Source of the DNA: Pseudoflavonifractor phocaeensis
GTDB lineage: Bacteria > Bacillota > Clostridia > Oscillospirales > Oscillospiraceae
Direction of reading: 5' to 3'
DNA length: 53,871 nt
Assembly: GCF_016901735.1 (NCBI RefSeq)
Contig: NZ_JACLZC010000014.1
Location: 1 to 53,871 of the forward strand
Every line of letters begins with the position of its first letter. Within the stretch, counting starts at the first letter, position 1. The translations under genes and the position numbers were made by a program. Under the pieces are notes generated by a model that saw only the letters and a program-made list of their open reading frames with translations, searched no databases and was not told where the DNA came from. Positions 1 through 9,163 of the stretch are shown here, piece after piece.

Positions 1-8
1 GGGGAAGT

Positions 9-40
9 GCAGAAGGGGGGTATCCCCCCTTCTGCCCCTT
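9..40 (+). terminator. Perfect GC hairpin, probable terminator of an upstream gene
   Basis: A perfect 12-bp stem (9-20 with 24-35, loop TAT) is followed by CCCCTTTT. It would serve a plus-strand gene lying before the window. The U-tract is short, so it could also be a structural repeat. Confidence 0.5.
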
Positions 41-45
41 TTGGT

Positions 46-73
46 CCAGGCCCTTTTCGGGAAAAGGGCCTGG
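46..73. repeat. Perfect 13-bp inverted repeat
   Basis: Arms 46-58 and 61-73 are exact inverted copies around a GG loop, directly after the hairpin at 9-35. The second arm is followed by GC-rich sequence with no U-tract, so this is not a standard terminator. It resembles an interspersed palindromic repeat. Confidence 0.6.
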
Positions 74-109
74 CGCCGCCCGCGTAGGGCCGTTCCTATA
101 TGGAAAATC

Positions 110-150
110 AAAAAACGATCCTGCGGCAATCTGCATTCTTCCCGCAGGAT
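110..150 (-). terminator. Intrinsic terminator of ldh
   Basis: Read on the minus strand, a 9-bp stem (142-150 with 118-126) is followed by CG and then six T. It lies about 140 nt past the ldh stop codon. Nothing else ends on this strand nearby. Confidence 0.7.
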
Positions 151-194
151 ACTTTCATTTTGATAGGAGTCAACAGGCTTTTTCGACAAGCCGA

Positions 195-225
195 GGAGCG
201 TGGAAGGTTTTTCCTTCCACGCTCC
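195..225. repeat. 13-bp hairpin downstream of ldh
   Basis: Arms 195-207 and 213-225 are perfectly complementary with a five-T loop. In the ldh direction the stem is not followed by a U-tract; in the plus direction only TTT follows. It may protect the ldh mRNA 3' end ahead of the terminator at 110-150. Confidence 0.45.
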
Positions 226-289
226 TTTCTGTTTATCGCGGTTCCAGACGCCCTTCCGCACCGTCCGTTTTTCGGCGGACGAAACGGAG

Positions 290-1234
290 TTACAGCTCCA
301 GGCCGTCGATCACGCTCTTGAGCGTGTGGGCCGACTGGGTCAGCGCCTGCCGCTCCTCCTCCGAGAGAGGCAGCTCCAGCGCCGTCTCGATCCCCTCCCG
401 GCCCACCACCGCCGGAACGCTCATGCAAAGCCCCGAAAGGCCGTACTGGCCGTGCAGCAGATTGGACACCGGCAAAACCGCGTGCTCGTTCCGGACAATG
501 GCCAGGGCAATGCTCCCCACCGCCATGGCTACGCCGTAATAGGTGGCGCCTTTGCGCTTAATGATCTCATAGGCGCTGTCCCGCACCTCCCGGTGGAGCC
601 ATTCGTCCGCCGCCTTGTGGTCGTAGTGGCCCCGCAGCTCGCAGAACTGGTCCAACGGCATCCCGGACACCGTGGCCCCGCTCCACACCGCCAGCTCGCT
701 GTCCCCGTGCTCGCCGATGATCCACGCCTGAATGGAGCGGCTGTCCACGTCCAGATGCTCGCTGAGCATATACTTGAGCCGGGCGCTGTCCAGCACCGTG
801 CCCGACCCCAGCACCCGATGGGCCGGATAACCAGACAGCTTCCAGGCCACATAGGTCAGCACATCCACCGGGTTGGACACCACCAGCAGCACCGCCTCTT
901 GGTTGCGCTTGGCAATCTCCGGAATGATGCTCCGAAAAATGGCCACGTTCTTGTGGACCAGGTCCAGGCGGGTCTCCCCCGGCTTCTGCCCCGCTCCGGC
1001 GGTGATGATGATGAGGGCACAGTCGGCAATGTCGTCGTAATGCCCCGCCCGGATGGTCATGGGATGGGCAAAGGGCAGACCATGGGAGAGGTCCATGGCC
1101 TCTCCCTCCGCCCGGTCGGCGTTGGCGTCGATGAGCACCAGCTCGGAAAAGGCCTCGCTCTGCATCAGGGTGAAGGCGATGCTGGAGCCTACGAAGCCGC
1201 AGCCGATGATGGCCGCTTTTTGCATGTTTTTCAC
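290..1234 (-). CDS. ldh: L-lactate dehydrogenase
   Basis: NAD-dependent reduction of pyruvate to L-lactate in the cytoplasm, regenerating NAD during fermentation. The 314-residue protein has the usual length. The nucleotide-binding motif GCGFVG is at residues 11-16, the substrate loop QKPGETRL around 83-90 carries the catalytic-loop arginine, and the GEHGDSE motif holds the catalytic histidine at 176. The start is GTG: AGGAGG lies about 7 nt upstream of it, whereas the next ATG (codon 4) would be too far. Malate dehydrogenase is the main alternative, but QKPGETR and the loop composition favour lactate. It is monocistronic, with its own promoter and terminator. Confidence 0.93.
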   Translation of the reverse strand: MKNMQKAAIIGCGFVGSSIAFTLMQSEAFSELVLIDANADRAEGEAMDLSHGLPFAHPMTIRAGHYDDIADCALIIITAGAGQKPGETRLDLVHKNVAIFRSIIPEIAKRNQEAVLLVVSNPVDVLTYVAWKLSGYPAHRVLGSGTVLDSARLKYMLSEHLDVDSRSIQAWIIGEHGDSELAVWSGATVSGMPLDQFCELRGHYDHKAADEWLHREVRDSAYEIIKRKGATYYGVAMAVGSIALAIVRNEHAVLPVSNLLHGQYGLSGLCMSVPAVVGREGIETALELPLSEEERQALTQSAHTLKSVIDGLEL

Positions 1235-1319
1235 CGAAAAACCTCCTGTATCTGTGCGCTTCCCTGTTAGGATGCACGTGACATTCTGCTTTTTATACGC
1301 AGTTACCTATTGCTAATTT

Positions 1320-1348
1320 ATTATATATCTTTTTACTAGGAATTGCAA
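1320..1348 (-). promoter_or_regulatory. SigA-type promoter of ldh
   Basis: TTGCAA (1343-1348) and a perfect TATAAT (1320-1325) are separated by 17 bp. The predicted transcript starts near 1313, giving a leader of about 80 nt. The -35 belongs to the TTGCAATT group seen at several genes in this window. Confidence 0.75.
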
Positions 1349-1352
1349 GCAC

Positions 1353-1389
1353 AAAAAAGCCGCCGCGCTCCTCAGAAGAACGCGGCGGC
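1353..1389 (-). terminator. Intrinsic terminator of the rpoD operon
   Basis: Minus-strand stem GCCGCCGCG/CGCGGCGGC (1381-1389 with 1359-1367), followed directly by six T. It starts a few bases after the rpoD stop codon. Confidence 0.85.
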
Positions 1390-1394
1390 GCTGC

Positions 1395-2708
<1,314 letters not shown>

Positions 2709-2712
2709 GTGC

Positions 2713-4473
2713 TCATCCTCCGTAGGCTTTTTTTTCTCTGAACTTTTCCCGGGCGGCCAGCAGCGGGTCCTGCTCGGACCCCGCCTTCCGCTTGACCGCC
2801 TCGGTCTCAATGACCCCTATGTAATCACGCAGGGCCTGTTGGCTGTGGGCCAGATCCTCCGGTTCCTCCAGAATCTGGACCATGTGACTCATCTCTTCCG
2901 GCGTCAGCACCCCGGCCAGCGCCGCCAGTTGGGTGCTTCCGCCGCTCCGGAACCGCTGGTACAGTAGGCCGTACACCCGCCCCAGCAGCGGCGCGGAAAA
3001 TTGCTCGGCCGTCAGTCCCATTCGTTCCGCTTCCCGGAAAAGGCCGGGCTCCAGCAGCATGAGCCGCAGGACGCCCTCCTCCGCCCGGGCGGAGCGGAAA
3101 TTTTCATACCGTAAGCCCCGCTCCTTGGGCTGGAGCTGGAGCGTAGGGGTCAGATCCCGCCGCTCCTGCTGCTTTTTGGCCTTTTTGAACCGCCGGCTGT
3201 ACGCCTGCTGGACCTCTCTGGCCATGGTGTCCGCCGACAGCCCGGTTTGCTGAGCCACCCGCACCCCATAGACCTCCCGTTCCACCGGACTGGGTAACGT
3301 GGAGAGCATCTCGGCCGCGCTGCGGAGATATTCCACCTTTTGCTGGTCGTCGCTCAGGTCATACTGGGCGGCGATCTGCCGCAATCGGTATTCAATGTGG
3401 TTTTCACTCTGGTTCAAAAGCCGCCCAAAGGCCTCCGGCCCATAGGTTTTGATGAACTCGTCCGGGTCCTTGGCCCCCGTGACGCGGAGCACCCGCACCT
3501 GGATGCCGGTCTGCTCCAAAATGGGGATGGCCCGCTGGGCCGCCTTCACCCCCGCGCCGTCGCCGTCGTAGGCAATGATGGCCTCCTTGGTGTAGCGGGA
3601 CAGCAGCTGGGCGTGCTCCTGGGTCAGCGAGGTACCCAGAGAGGCTACCGCGCAGTCAAACCCCGCCTGGTGGAGGGAAATGGTGTCCATATACCCCTCG
3701 GTGAGGATAATACGGCCCTGCTTGGATTTGCGGGCAATATTCAGGGCGAACAAGTTGCGGCTTTTGTTATATACCGGCGTATCCGGCGAGTTGAGGTACT
3801 TGGGGGTGGAATCGTCCAGCACCCGGCCCCCAAAGCCGATCACTTCTCCCCGCAGGTCGATGATGGGAAAGATCACCCGGTTGCGGAACCGGTCATAGAT
3901 CCGGCCCTTCTTGCTGTCCACCGCCAGGCCCGCGTCCAGCAGCTCCCGCTTGGAAAAGCCCTTGGCGCCCATGGCCTGGATCAGGTTGTCCCATCCATCG
4001 GGGGCCATTCCCAATCCGAACCGGGTGACGGTCCCCTTGGAGAGGCCGCGCCGGCCGAACAGGTATTCCGCCCCCGCCCCGCCGGAAGGGCTTTTCAGCG
4101 TCTCGTGGAAAAAACGGGCCGCTTCCTTGTTCAGCGCCAAAAGCCGCTCCCGCCTACGGCGATACCCCTCATTCTCCCCGGTTTCGGGCACCTCCATCCC
4201 TGCCCGCTGGGCCAGAAAACGGACCGCCTCCACAAAGGGAAGATTTTCGATCTCCATGATAAAAGAAATCACGCCGCCTCCCTTGCCGCAGCCAAAGCAG
4301 TGATAGATCTGCTTTTCCCGGGAAACCGAAAAGGAAGGGGTCTTTTCGTTGTGAAAGGGGCACAGGCCCCAGTCGTTGTTCCCCTTGCGGGTCAGCCGGA
4401 CGTAAGAGGAAACCACCTCGGTGATCTCGCTCCGGGCCACCAGTTCGTCAATAAATTGCTCCGGTATGGCCAT
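2713..4473 (-). CDS. dnaG: DNA primase
   Basis: Synthesises RNA primers for lagging-strand replication at the fork with DnaB helicase. The 586-residue protein has the CHC2 zinc-binding domain at the N terminus (C38, H41, C59, C62) and the RNA-polymerase/TOPRIM core. The metal-binding glutamate of TEGYMD is near residue 259, and DGDGAG is at 303-308. A C-terminal helicase-binding region follows. The start ATG has AAAGGGGG 6 nt upstream. It lies between the dGTPase gene (30 nt upstream) and rpoD (4 nt downstream), in one operon. Confidence 0.96.
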   Translation of the reverse strand: MAIPEQFIDELVARSEITEVVSSYVRLTRKGNNDWGLCPFHNEKTPSFSVSREKQIYHCFGCGKGGGVISFIMEIENLPFVEAVRFLAQRAGMEVPETGENEGYRRRRERLLALNKEAARFFHETLKSPSGGAGAEYLFGRRGLSKGTVTRFGLGMAPDGWDNLIQAMGAKGFSKRELLDAGLAVDSKKGRIYDRFRNRVIFPIIDLRGEVIGFGGRVLDDSTPKYLNSPDTPVYNKSRNLFALNIARKSKQGRIILTEGYMDTISLHQAGFDCAVASLGTSLTQEHAQLLSRYTKEAIIAYDGDGAGVKAAQRAIPILEQTGIQVRVLRVTGAKDPDEFIKTYGPEAFGRLLNQSENHIEYRLRQIAAQYDLSDDQQKVEYLRSAAEMLSTLPSPVEREVYGVRVAQQTGLSADTMAREVQQAYSRRFKKAKKQQERRDLTPTLQLQPKERGLRYENFRSARAEEGVLRLMLLEPGLFREAERMGLTAEQFSAPLLGRVYGLLYQRFRSGGSTQLAALAGVLTPEEMSHMVQILEEPEDLAHSQQALRDYIGVIETEAVKRKAGSEQDPLLAAREKFREKKAYGG

Positions 4474-4503
4474 ATGACGCCCCCTTTCTCCCCAAACGCT
4501 GTG

Positions 4504-5508
4504 CTATTTCACGCTCCAGGCCCGGGGAATGGCCAGAGCGGCGAATTGCTCCACGGCATATTTGTCCGTCATGCCGGCGATATAGTCGCACACTGCCCGC
4601 TCCACCCCCTCCGAAAGACGGATCTCCTGATACTCGGCGGGGAGCCGGTCCGGGTCCTTCCGGTAGTGCTCAAACAGGCGGCGGAGCATATCCTGTGCCT
4701 TCGCCTCCTCCCCTTTGGCCGCCGGATTGTAGTAAACCGTCTCGAACAAAAAGGAGCGCAGCGCCTGCATCGCGGCCCGGCAATCCTCCGACTGCCGCAG
4801 CTCCGTCCCCTCGCTGCTCTGGGATATGATATCCCCCACCAGCGTGTCGATGCGCTCCCCATGGGTGAAGCCCAGCACCTGGCAGGGCTCCAGTGGAATG
4901 TCCATGGGATAGAGAATGCCGCCGCGGATGGCATCGTCGATATCGTGGTTGATGTACGCGATCTGGTCGGCCAGATGGATGATCTGTCCTTCCAGGGTCT
5001 CCGCCCGGTCGGGGCCGGTGTGGCACAAAATGCCGCGCCGCACCTCCCAGGTAAGGTTCAAACCCGCTCCTTCCCGCTCCAGACGGTCCACCAGACGGAG
5101 CGACTGCTCATTGTGGGCAAAGCCCCCGGGCAAAATCTCGTTGAGCACCGCCTCCCCGGCGTGGCCGAAGGGCGTATGGCCCAGATCATGGCCCAGCGCC
5201 GCCGCCTCGGTCAGGTCCTCGTTGAGCCGCAGGCCACGGGCAATGGTCCTGGCCACCCGGGAGACCTCCAGGGTGTGGGTCATGCGGGTGCGGTAGTGGT
5301 CCCCCTCCGGGGAAAGAAATACCTGGGTCTTGTGCATGAGACGCCGGAAGGCCTTACAGTGGACGATCCGGTCCACATCCCGCTGAAAGCAGGTGCGCAC
5401 CGGGTCCGGCTCCAACGGCCGGGCCCTTCCACGGCTTTTGGCGGAAAGGCAGGCCCGTTTGGACAGAATGCGGCGCTCCAGCGCCTCCCGCTCTTCCCGA
5501 ATGGTCAT
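4504..5508 (-). CDS. dgt: dGTP triphosphohydrolase-like HD-domain protein
   Basis: Predicted to cleave dNTPs (classically dGTP) to the nucleoside and triphosphate, adjusting nucleotide pools near replication. The HD phosphohydrolase signature is clear: a histidine in RMTHTLEVSRVART, the paired HD in GHDLGHTPFGHAGE, and a later aspartate in LADQIAYINHDIDDA. The start at 5508 (334 residues) is preferred because AAGGTGAG lies just upstream; the longer in-frame ATG at 5553 adds a non-conserved, arginine- and tryptophan-rich stretch. This short form of the family often sits upstream of dnaG-rpoD in clostridia, as here. Substrate specificity cannot be read from the sequence. Confidence 0.88.
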   Translation of the reverse strand: MTIREEREALERRILSKRACLSAKSRGRARPLEPDPVRTCFQRDVDRIVHCKAFRRLMHKTQVFLSPEGDHYRTRMTHTLEVSRVARTIARGLRLNEDLTEAAALGHDLGHTPFGHAGEAVLNEILPGGFAHNEQSLRLVDRLEREGAGLNLTWEVRRGILCHTGPDRAETLEGQIIHLADQIAYINHDIDDAIRGGILYPMDIPLEPCQVLGFTHGERIDTLVGDIISQSSEGTELRQSEDCRAAMQALRSFLFETVYYNPAAKGEEAKAQDMLRRLFEHYRKDPDRLPAEYQEIRLSEGVERAVCDYIAGMTDKYAVEQFAALAIPRAWSVK

Positions 5509-5614
5509 GGTCTCACCTTCCCAGCCGCTTTTTCGCCAAAGCAAACGCTCCAATACTATATACGCTTTTCCCCTCGGAAATCCTTCTTTTTTTCAGAAAA
5601 TTTTTTTCGCCCTT

Positions 5615-6244
5615 TTATCGCACCGGCACCGGCTGAAACCGCTGGCCGGATACCCGCGCCTGGGCGCTGCCGGCGGTGGCCTCGGCGATCCGGCGGCAGT
5701 AGTCCTCCACCGACGCCTCGGGAAGCAGCGCCCGGACGGTCACCTCCGCGCCGTATTCGTTCTCCCCCAGCACGCCGCCGGCCTTCTCGGTCTCCAGCTT
5801 CACCCGCTCAAAAAGCGCGTAAGAGCAGCACACCGACACCTCCACCCAGCGGCGCACCACCGACACCCCCGCCGCGTCCAAGGCATCCTTGGCCGAACGG
5901 GTATAAGCCCGCACCAGTCCGCCGGCCCCCAGCAGAATCCCACCGAAATACCGGGTCACCACACAGCAGAGGTCGGTGACGCCTTCCTTTTGAAAAACGC
6001 CCAGCATGGGCTGTCCCGCCGTGCCCTGGGGCTCTCCGTCGTCCGAATAGCGGACGATCCCCCCCTCCCGCAGGAGATAGCACCAGCAGTTGTGCCGGGC
6101 GTCGTGGTAGCGCTTTTTCATGTCCTCAATGCAGGAGCGGGCCTCTTCCTCGGTGCGCACCGGCCAGACATGGCCGATGAACCGGGAACGCTTCTCCACA
6201 AACTCCGTCTCCGACGGGGCGGTAGGGATATAATACTCCGTCAT
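5615..6244 (-). CDS. YigZ/IMPACT family protein
   Basis: A 209-residue UPF0029 (IMPACT/YigZ) protein. Conserved blocks are KRSRFIGHVWPV near the N terminus, DARHNCWCY, DDGEPQGTAGQPML around the middle, and VVTRYFGGILLGAGGLVRAY. A second ferredoxin-like domain (DUF1949 type) forms the C-terminal third. Eukaryotic IMPACT regulates the eIF2 kinase GCN2; the bacterial role is uncertain, possibly linked to translation. The start codon overlaps the stop of the upstream acetyltransferase gene (ATGA), implying translational coupling. A longer reading frame upstream is only overlap with that gene. Confidence 0.9.
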   Translation of the reverse strand: MTEYYIPTAPSETEFVEKRSRFIGHVWPVRTEEEARSCIEDMKKRYHDARHNCWCYLLREGGIVRYSDDGEPQGTAGQPMLGVFQKEGVTDLCCVVTRYFGGILLGAGGLVRAYTRSAKDALDAAGVSVVRRWVEVSVCCSYALFERVKLETEKAGGVLGENEYGAEVTVRALLPEASVEDYCRRIAEATAGSAQARVSGQRFQPVPVR

Positions 6245-6789
6245 ACCTGTCCCTCCCGGCGTTTCTGCCATTCTTCCCGGGTCATGGCGTAGCAGAGCGC
6301 CAGCCGGATGGCGTCGTGATAGGTGGGCACCTTCTGCATCCGTAAAAACCGGAAGGTAAACCCACTTTTGCGGATCACCCGCTTGGACTTCTGATTGCCG
6401 TCGTAGTGGTCGCACCAGATGACAGCCAGCTTCCGGTCCTCAAAGCCGTAGCGGAGGAGCTCCGCCACCGCCTCCGGAATGAGCCCCCGGCCCCAGTAGT
6501 CCGGGTGGAGGGAATAGCCGATCTCATCGTCCGGGTCGGGCAACTCCTTCCGGTGGCGGCCGGTGAACCCCGCCGAGCCGATCACCTTCCCGCTCTCCCT
6601 GTCCACCACGGCGAACACATCCGGCTCCGAAAACACCGTGCGGATGATCTCCCGGCTCTCTTCCTCGCTCCGGTGGGGCGTCCAGCCTGCCGCCGGACCC
6701 ACCCGGGGATCTTTGGCGTAGTCGTATACGTCCTGTGCGTCCCCTTCGGTAAAGGGACGGAGGATCAAACGCTGGGTCTCCAGCTGCAT
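6241..6789 (-). CDS. GNAT family N-acetyltransferase (RimJ/RimL-like)
   Basis: A 182-residue acetyltransferase beginning MQLETQRLILRPFTEGD, the typical opening of the RimJ/RimL branch that acetylates N-terminal or small-molecule amines with acetyl-CoA. The acetyl-CoA binding region is visible as IGYSLHPDYWGRGL followed by EAVAELLRYGFED. The start has AAAGGAGG about 10 nt upstream. The upstream 130 bases hold an interspersed palindromic repeat (6823-6873). It is coupled to the YigZ gene downstream. The substrate is unknown. Confidence 0.88.
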   Translation of the reverse strand: MQLETQRLILRPFTEGDAQDVYDYAKDPRVGPAAGWTPHRSEEESREIIRTVFSEPDVFAVVDRESGKVIGSAGFTGRHRKELPDPDDEIGYSLHPDYWGRGLIPEAVAELLRYGFEDRKLAVIWCDHYDGNQKSKRVIRKSGFTFRFLRMQKVPTYHDAIRLALCYAMTREEWQKRREGQV

Positions 6790-6822
6790 GGCTGTCTTTC
6801 CTCCTTTGTGTTGGTAGGTAAT

Positions 6823-6873
6823 GTAGGGGGACCCCTGCGGTCGCCCGCGGGCGGCCATAAAGGCCGCCCCTAC
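6823..6873. repeat. GTAGGGG-ended interspersed palindromic repeat, copy 1
   Basis: The element begins GTAGGGGG and ends CCCCTAC, with internal GGTCGCCC and GGGCGGCCATAAAGGCCGCCC blocks. The same vocabulary recurs at 49920-49993 and in part at 46196-46220. No coding capacity. It lies between hflX and the acetyltransferase gene. Confidence 0.65.
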
Positions 6874-6933
6874 GGTTTGGCTTTTCCCGCCCGGCCGAGA
6901 TCACAAACAGGCCGCCCTATTTCTTATCTCTCT

Positions 6934-8220
6934 TTACTCTTCCCAGAACTCTTTTGGCGGCGTCCAGCCGTCCACGATATAATCCTTCATCCGGCCCAGC
7001 AGGATGGGGGGCAGCACCGCCGTGACCTCGATAGTCTCGCCGTACTCCACCCGCTCCACCTTGGCGTCCCGGTAGAGCACGTCCAGCTGTCCGCCCTGGT
7101 CGTAGGGCAGGTGGAGCACCACCCGGCAGCTGCCCGTATCCAGCCGCTGGCCGATCATCTCCAGCAGATGGTCCAGGCCCTCCCCCGTCTTGGCCGAAAT
7201 GGACGCGATGTCCGCCCCGTGGGGCACGATGTCGCCGGTATACCGGTCGCATTTGTTAAAAACCTCGATGCGGGGGGTCTCGGCGGCCCCCAGCTCCTGG
7301 ATGAGCCGGTCCACCACCTCCGCCTGCTCCCGCCACTCGGGGTTGGACACGTCGATCACATGGAGCAGCAGGTCCGCATAGGAGAGCTCCTCCAGGGTGG
7401 CCTTGAAGGCCTCCACCAGATGGTGGGGCAGCTTGCGGATAAATCCTACCGTGTCGCTGAGGAGCACCGTACAGGTGTCGGAGATCTCCAGCGTCCGGGT
7501 GGTGGTGTCCAGCGTATCGAAGAGCCGGTTATTGGCCGGAATTTCCGCCCCGGTCAGCTTGTTGAGCAGCGTCGATTTACCCGCGTTGGTGTAGCCCACG
7601 ATGGCCACCACCGGCACCTCGTTCTTGATGCGCCGCTCCCGCTGCACCCCGCGCACCCGCCGGACTTCCTCCAGCTCCTCCTTGAGCTTGGAAATTTTCC
7701 GGCGGATGTGGCGGCGGTCGGTCTCCAGCTGGGTCTCGCCGGGGCCGCGGGTGCCGATGGCGCCCTCTTGCCGCTCCAGGTGGGTCCACATGCCCAGCAG
7801 CCGGGGCAGCAGATACTGATACTGGGCCAGCTCCACCTGGAGGCGGCCCTCCTTGGTGCGGGCCCGCTGGGCGAAGATGTCCAGAATGAGGGCCGAACGG
7901 TCCAGCACCTGCACCCCCAGCTCCTCGCTGAGCACCCGCTGCTGGGAGGGGGACAGGGCATTATCAAAAATCACCATGTCCGCCCCGCCGTTGGCCACCA
8001 GCTCCTTGACTTCCGCCACCTTGCCCTCGCCGATGAAGGTGCGGGGGTCAGGGGTGTCGCGGCTCTGGAGTACCGCGCCCACACAGCGTCCCCCCGCCGT
8101 CTCCAGCAGGTCCTCCAGCTCCTCCATGGTGGACTCGTCCGCGTTTTCCCGGGCGGTGAGGCAGTGGGCGCTCAGCCCCACCAGCACCGCCCGGTTGATT
8201 GCTTGCTTGTGTTCGGTCAT
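6934..8220 (-). CDS. hflX: Ribosome-associated GTPase HflX
   Basis: GTPase that binds the 50S subunit and rescues or splits stalled ribosomes under stress. The 428-residue protein has the HflX N-terminal domain, the family signature RGPGETQLETDRR (158-170), a coiled-coil linker around 170-200, then the G domain with G1 GYTNAGKST (209-217), G3 DTVGF and G4 NKCD. The ATG at 8220 has GGAGG 5 nt upstream; a longer reading frame upstream overlaps the flavin reductase-like gene in the wrong frame and is rejected. It is separated from that gene by 10 nt, so the two are probably co-transcribed. Confidence 0.95.
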   Translation of the reverse strand: MTEHKQAINRAVLVGLSAHCLTARENADESTMEELEDLLETAGGRCVGAVLQSRDTPDPRTFIGEGKVAEVKELVANGGADMVIFDNALSPSQQRVLSEELGVQVLDRSALILDIFAQRARTKEGRLQVELAQYQYLLPRLLGMWTHLERQEGAIGTRGPGETQLETDRRHIRRKISKLKEELEEVRRVRGVQRERRIKNEVPVVAIVGYTNAGKSTLLNKLTGAEIPANNRLFDTLDTTTRTLEISDTCTVLLSDTVGFIRKLPHHLVEAFKATLEELSYADLLLHVIDVSNPEWREQAEVVDRLIQELGAAETPRIEVFNKCDRYTGDIVPHGADIASISAKTGEGLDHLLEMIGQRLDTGSCRVVLHLPYDQGGQLDVLYRDAKVERVEYGETIEVTAVLPPILLGRMKDYIVDGWTPPKEFWEE

Positions 8221-8230
8221 ACTTCCTCCG

Positions 8231-8740
8231 TTATACCCGCCGCAGGACCTCCACGATCTCACCAATGAACATCCGGTGGTAGTCCTTGCCGGGATAGTGC
8301 TTGGCGTCAATCTCCCCGCCGTCCAGGAAATGAGACGGGTCCAGATCCTGCCAGTACAGCTTGCGGCACACCAGCACCAGCCGGGCCTCCTCAAAATAAG
8401 GGGTCCCTTCCTCGCTGGCCACCACCGTAAAGCCGCATTCCTTGATCTTGTCCACGTCGCGGCCGCTCTTGGCGCCGCAGAACGCCAGGTCCTTCCGCCG
8501 GTCCTCGTCAAAAAAGGACAGGGTGAAGGTGTCCTGCTCCTCCACAAAGGGGAAGGTGTACCGCTGGGGGCGGATGACGCACATGGCCACGTTCTTGCCC
8601 CACAGTACGCCCAGGCCGCCCCAGGACGCCGTCATGGTGTTGCATTTCTCCTGATTGCCGGCGGTGATGAGCATCCACTGATCGCCGATGAGCGAAAATA
8701 CATTCTCCGTCAGAGACTTCGGGTCCACCGTTTGGAACAT
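8231..8740 (-). CDS. Flavin reductase-like / flavoredoxin family protein
   Basis: A 169-residue protein of the flavin reductase-like domain family, which binds FMN and shuttles electrons or reduces flavin. Characteristic stretches are ITAGNQEKCNTMTASWGGLG (substrate/flavin entry) and CVIRPQRYTFPFVEEQDTFTLSFF. Stand-alone clostridial members of this size are common. The start ATG has AAGGAGG 8 nt upstream. The redox partner cannot be inferred. It precedes hflX by 10 nt. Confidence 0.85.
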   Translation of the reverse strand: MFQTVDPKSLTENVFSLIGDQWMLITAGNQEKCNTMTASWGGLGVLWGKNVAMCVIRPQRYTFPFVEEQDTFTLSFFDEDRRKDLAFCGAKSGRDVDKIKECGFTVVASEEGTPYFEEARLVLVCRKLYWQDLDPSHFLDGGEIDAKHYPGKDYHRMFIGEIVEVLRRV

Positions 8741-8800
8741 TTTGCTACCTCCTTATTTTCCTGTCCCATTCTATGCCGCACAGCGCGGCAGGCATACAGA

Positions 8801-8830
8801 AAAACCCGTACCGAAACCGGTACGGGTTTT
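8801..8830. terminator. Bidirectional intrinsic terminator after rpmE
   Basis: Perfect 13-bp stem (8801-8813 with 8818-8830) with AAAC loop, flanked by A/T runs on both sides. It terminates rpmE on the minus strand. Confidence 0.85.
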
Positions 8831-8843
8831 CACATTTGGAAAC

Positions 8844-9050
8844 TTACTTCTTATCCAGACCGAACTTCTTGTTGAAGCGGCTGACACGTCCGCCAGTATC
8901 CACCATCTTCTGCTTGCCGGTGAAGAAGGGGTGACACTTGGAGCAAACTTCAACCTTGATGTCCCTCTTGGTAGACCCGGTTTCGATCACGTTACCACAG
9001 GCGCATCTAATGGTGGTCTGTTCGTACTTGGGATGGATGCCTTCCTTCAT
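8844..9050 (-). CDS. rpmE: 50S ribosomal protein L31, zinc-binding type
   Basis: Ribosomal protein of the large subunit, bridging to the 30S head. The 68-residue protein begins [19 protein letters not shown] and carries four cysteines (C16, C18, C36, C39), marking the zinc-containing C+ form rather than the zinc-independent paralogue. It has its own promoter and terminator. In many clostridia rpmE precedes the DUF1385 gene and prmC; here those lie 23 kb away. Confidence 0.97.
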   Translation of the reverse strand: MKEGIHPKYEQTTIRCACGNVIETGSTKRDIKVEVCSKCHPFFTGKQKMVDTGGRVSRFNKKFGLDKK

Positions 9051-9102
9051 TTATGTTCACCTCTTTCTCCCAGGGGGATAAGTCGTCATAAACGCAACTA
9101 AT

Positions 9103-9131
9103 ATATTAGCATAAGCTCTTCCAAATTGCAA
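9103..9131 (-). promoter_or_regulatory. SigA-type promoter of rpmE
   Basis: TTGCAA (9126-9131), 17-bp spacer ending TGC, then TAATAT (9103-9108). This is an extended -10 promoter with the TTGCAATT-type -35. Confidence 0.7.
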
Positions 9132-9163
9132 CTATTTTTTCTCGCTTTTTGAGAAATTTTCTC

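Noticed and set aside
5509..5614. A TATAGT-like -10 upstream of the dGTPase-dnaG-rpoD operon
   Set aside because: No acceptable -35 at 16-18 bp; the AT-rich run makes a chance match likely.
9132..9163. A TTTCTC/GAGAAA hairpin after addA considered as a terminator
   Set aside because: The stem is only six A/T-rich pairs and is not followed by a U-tract on the minus strand.
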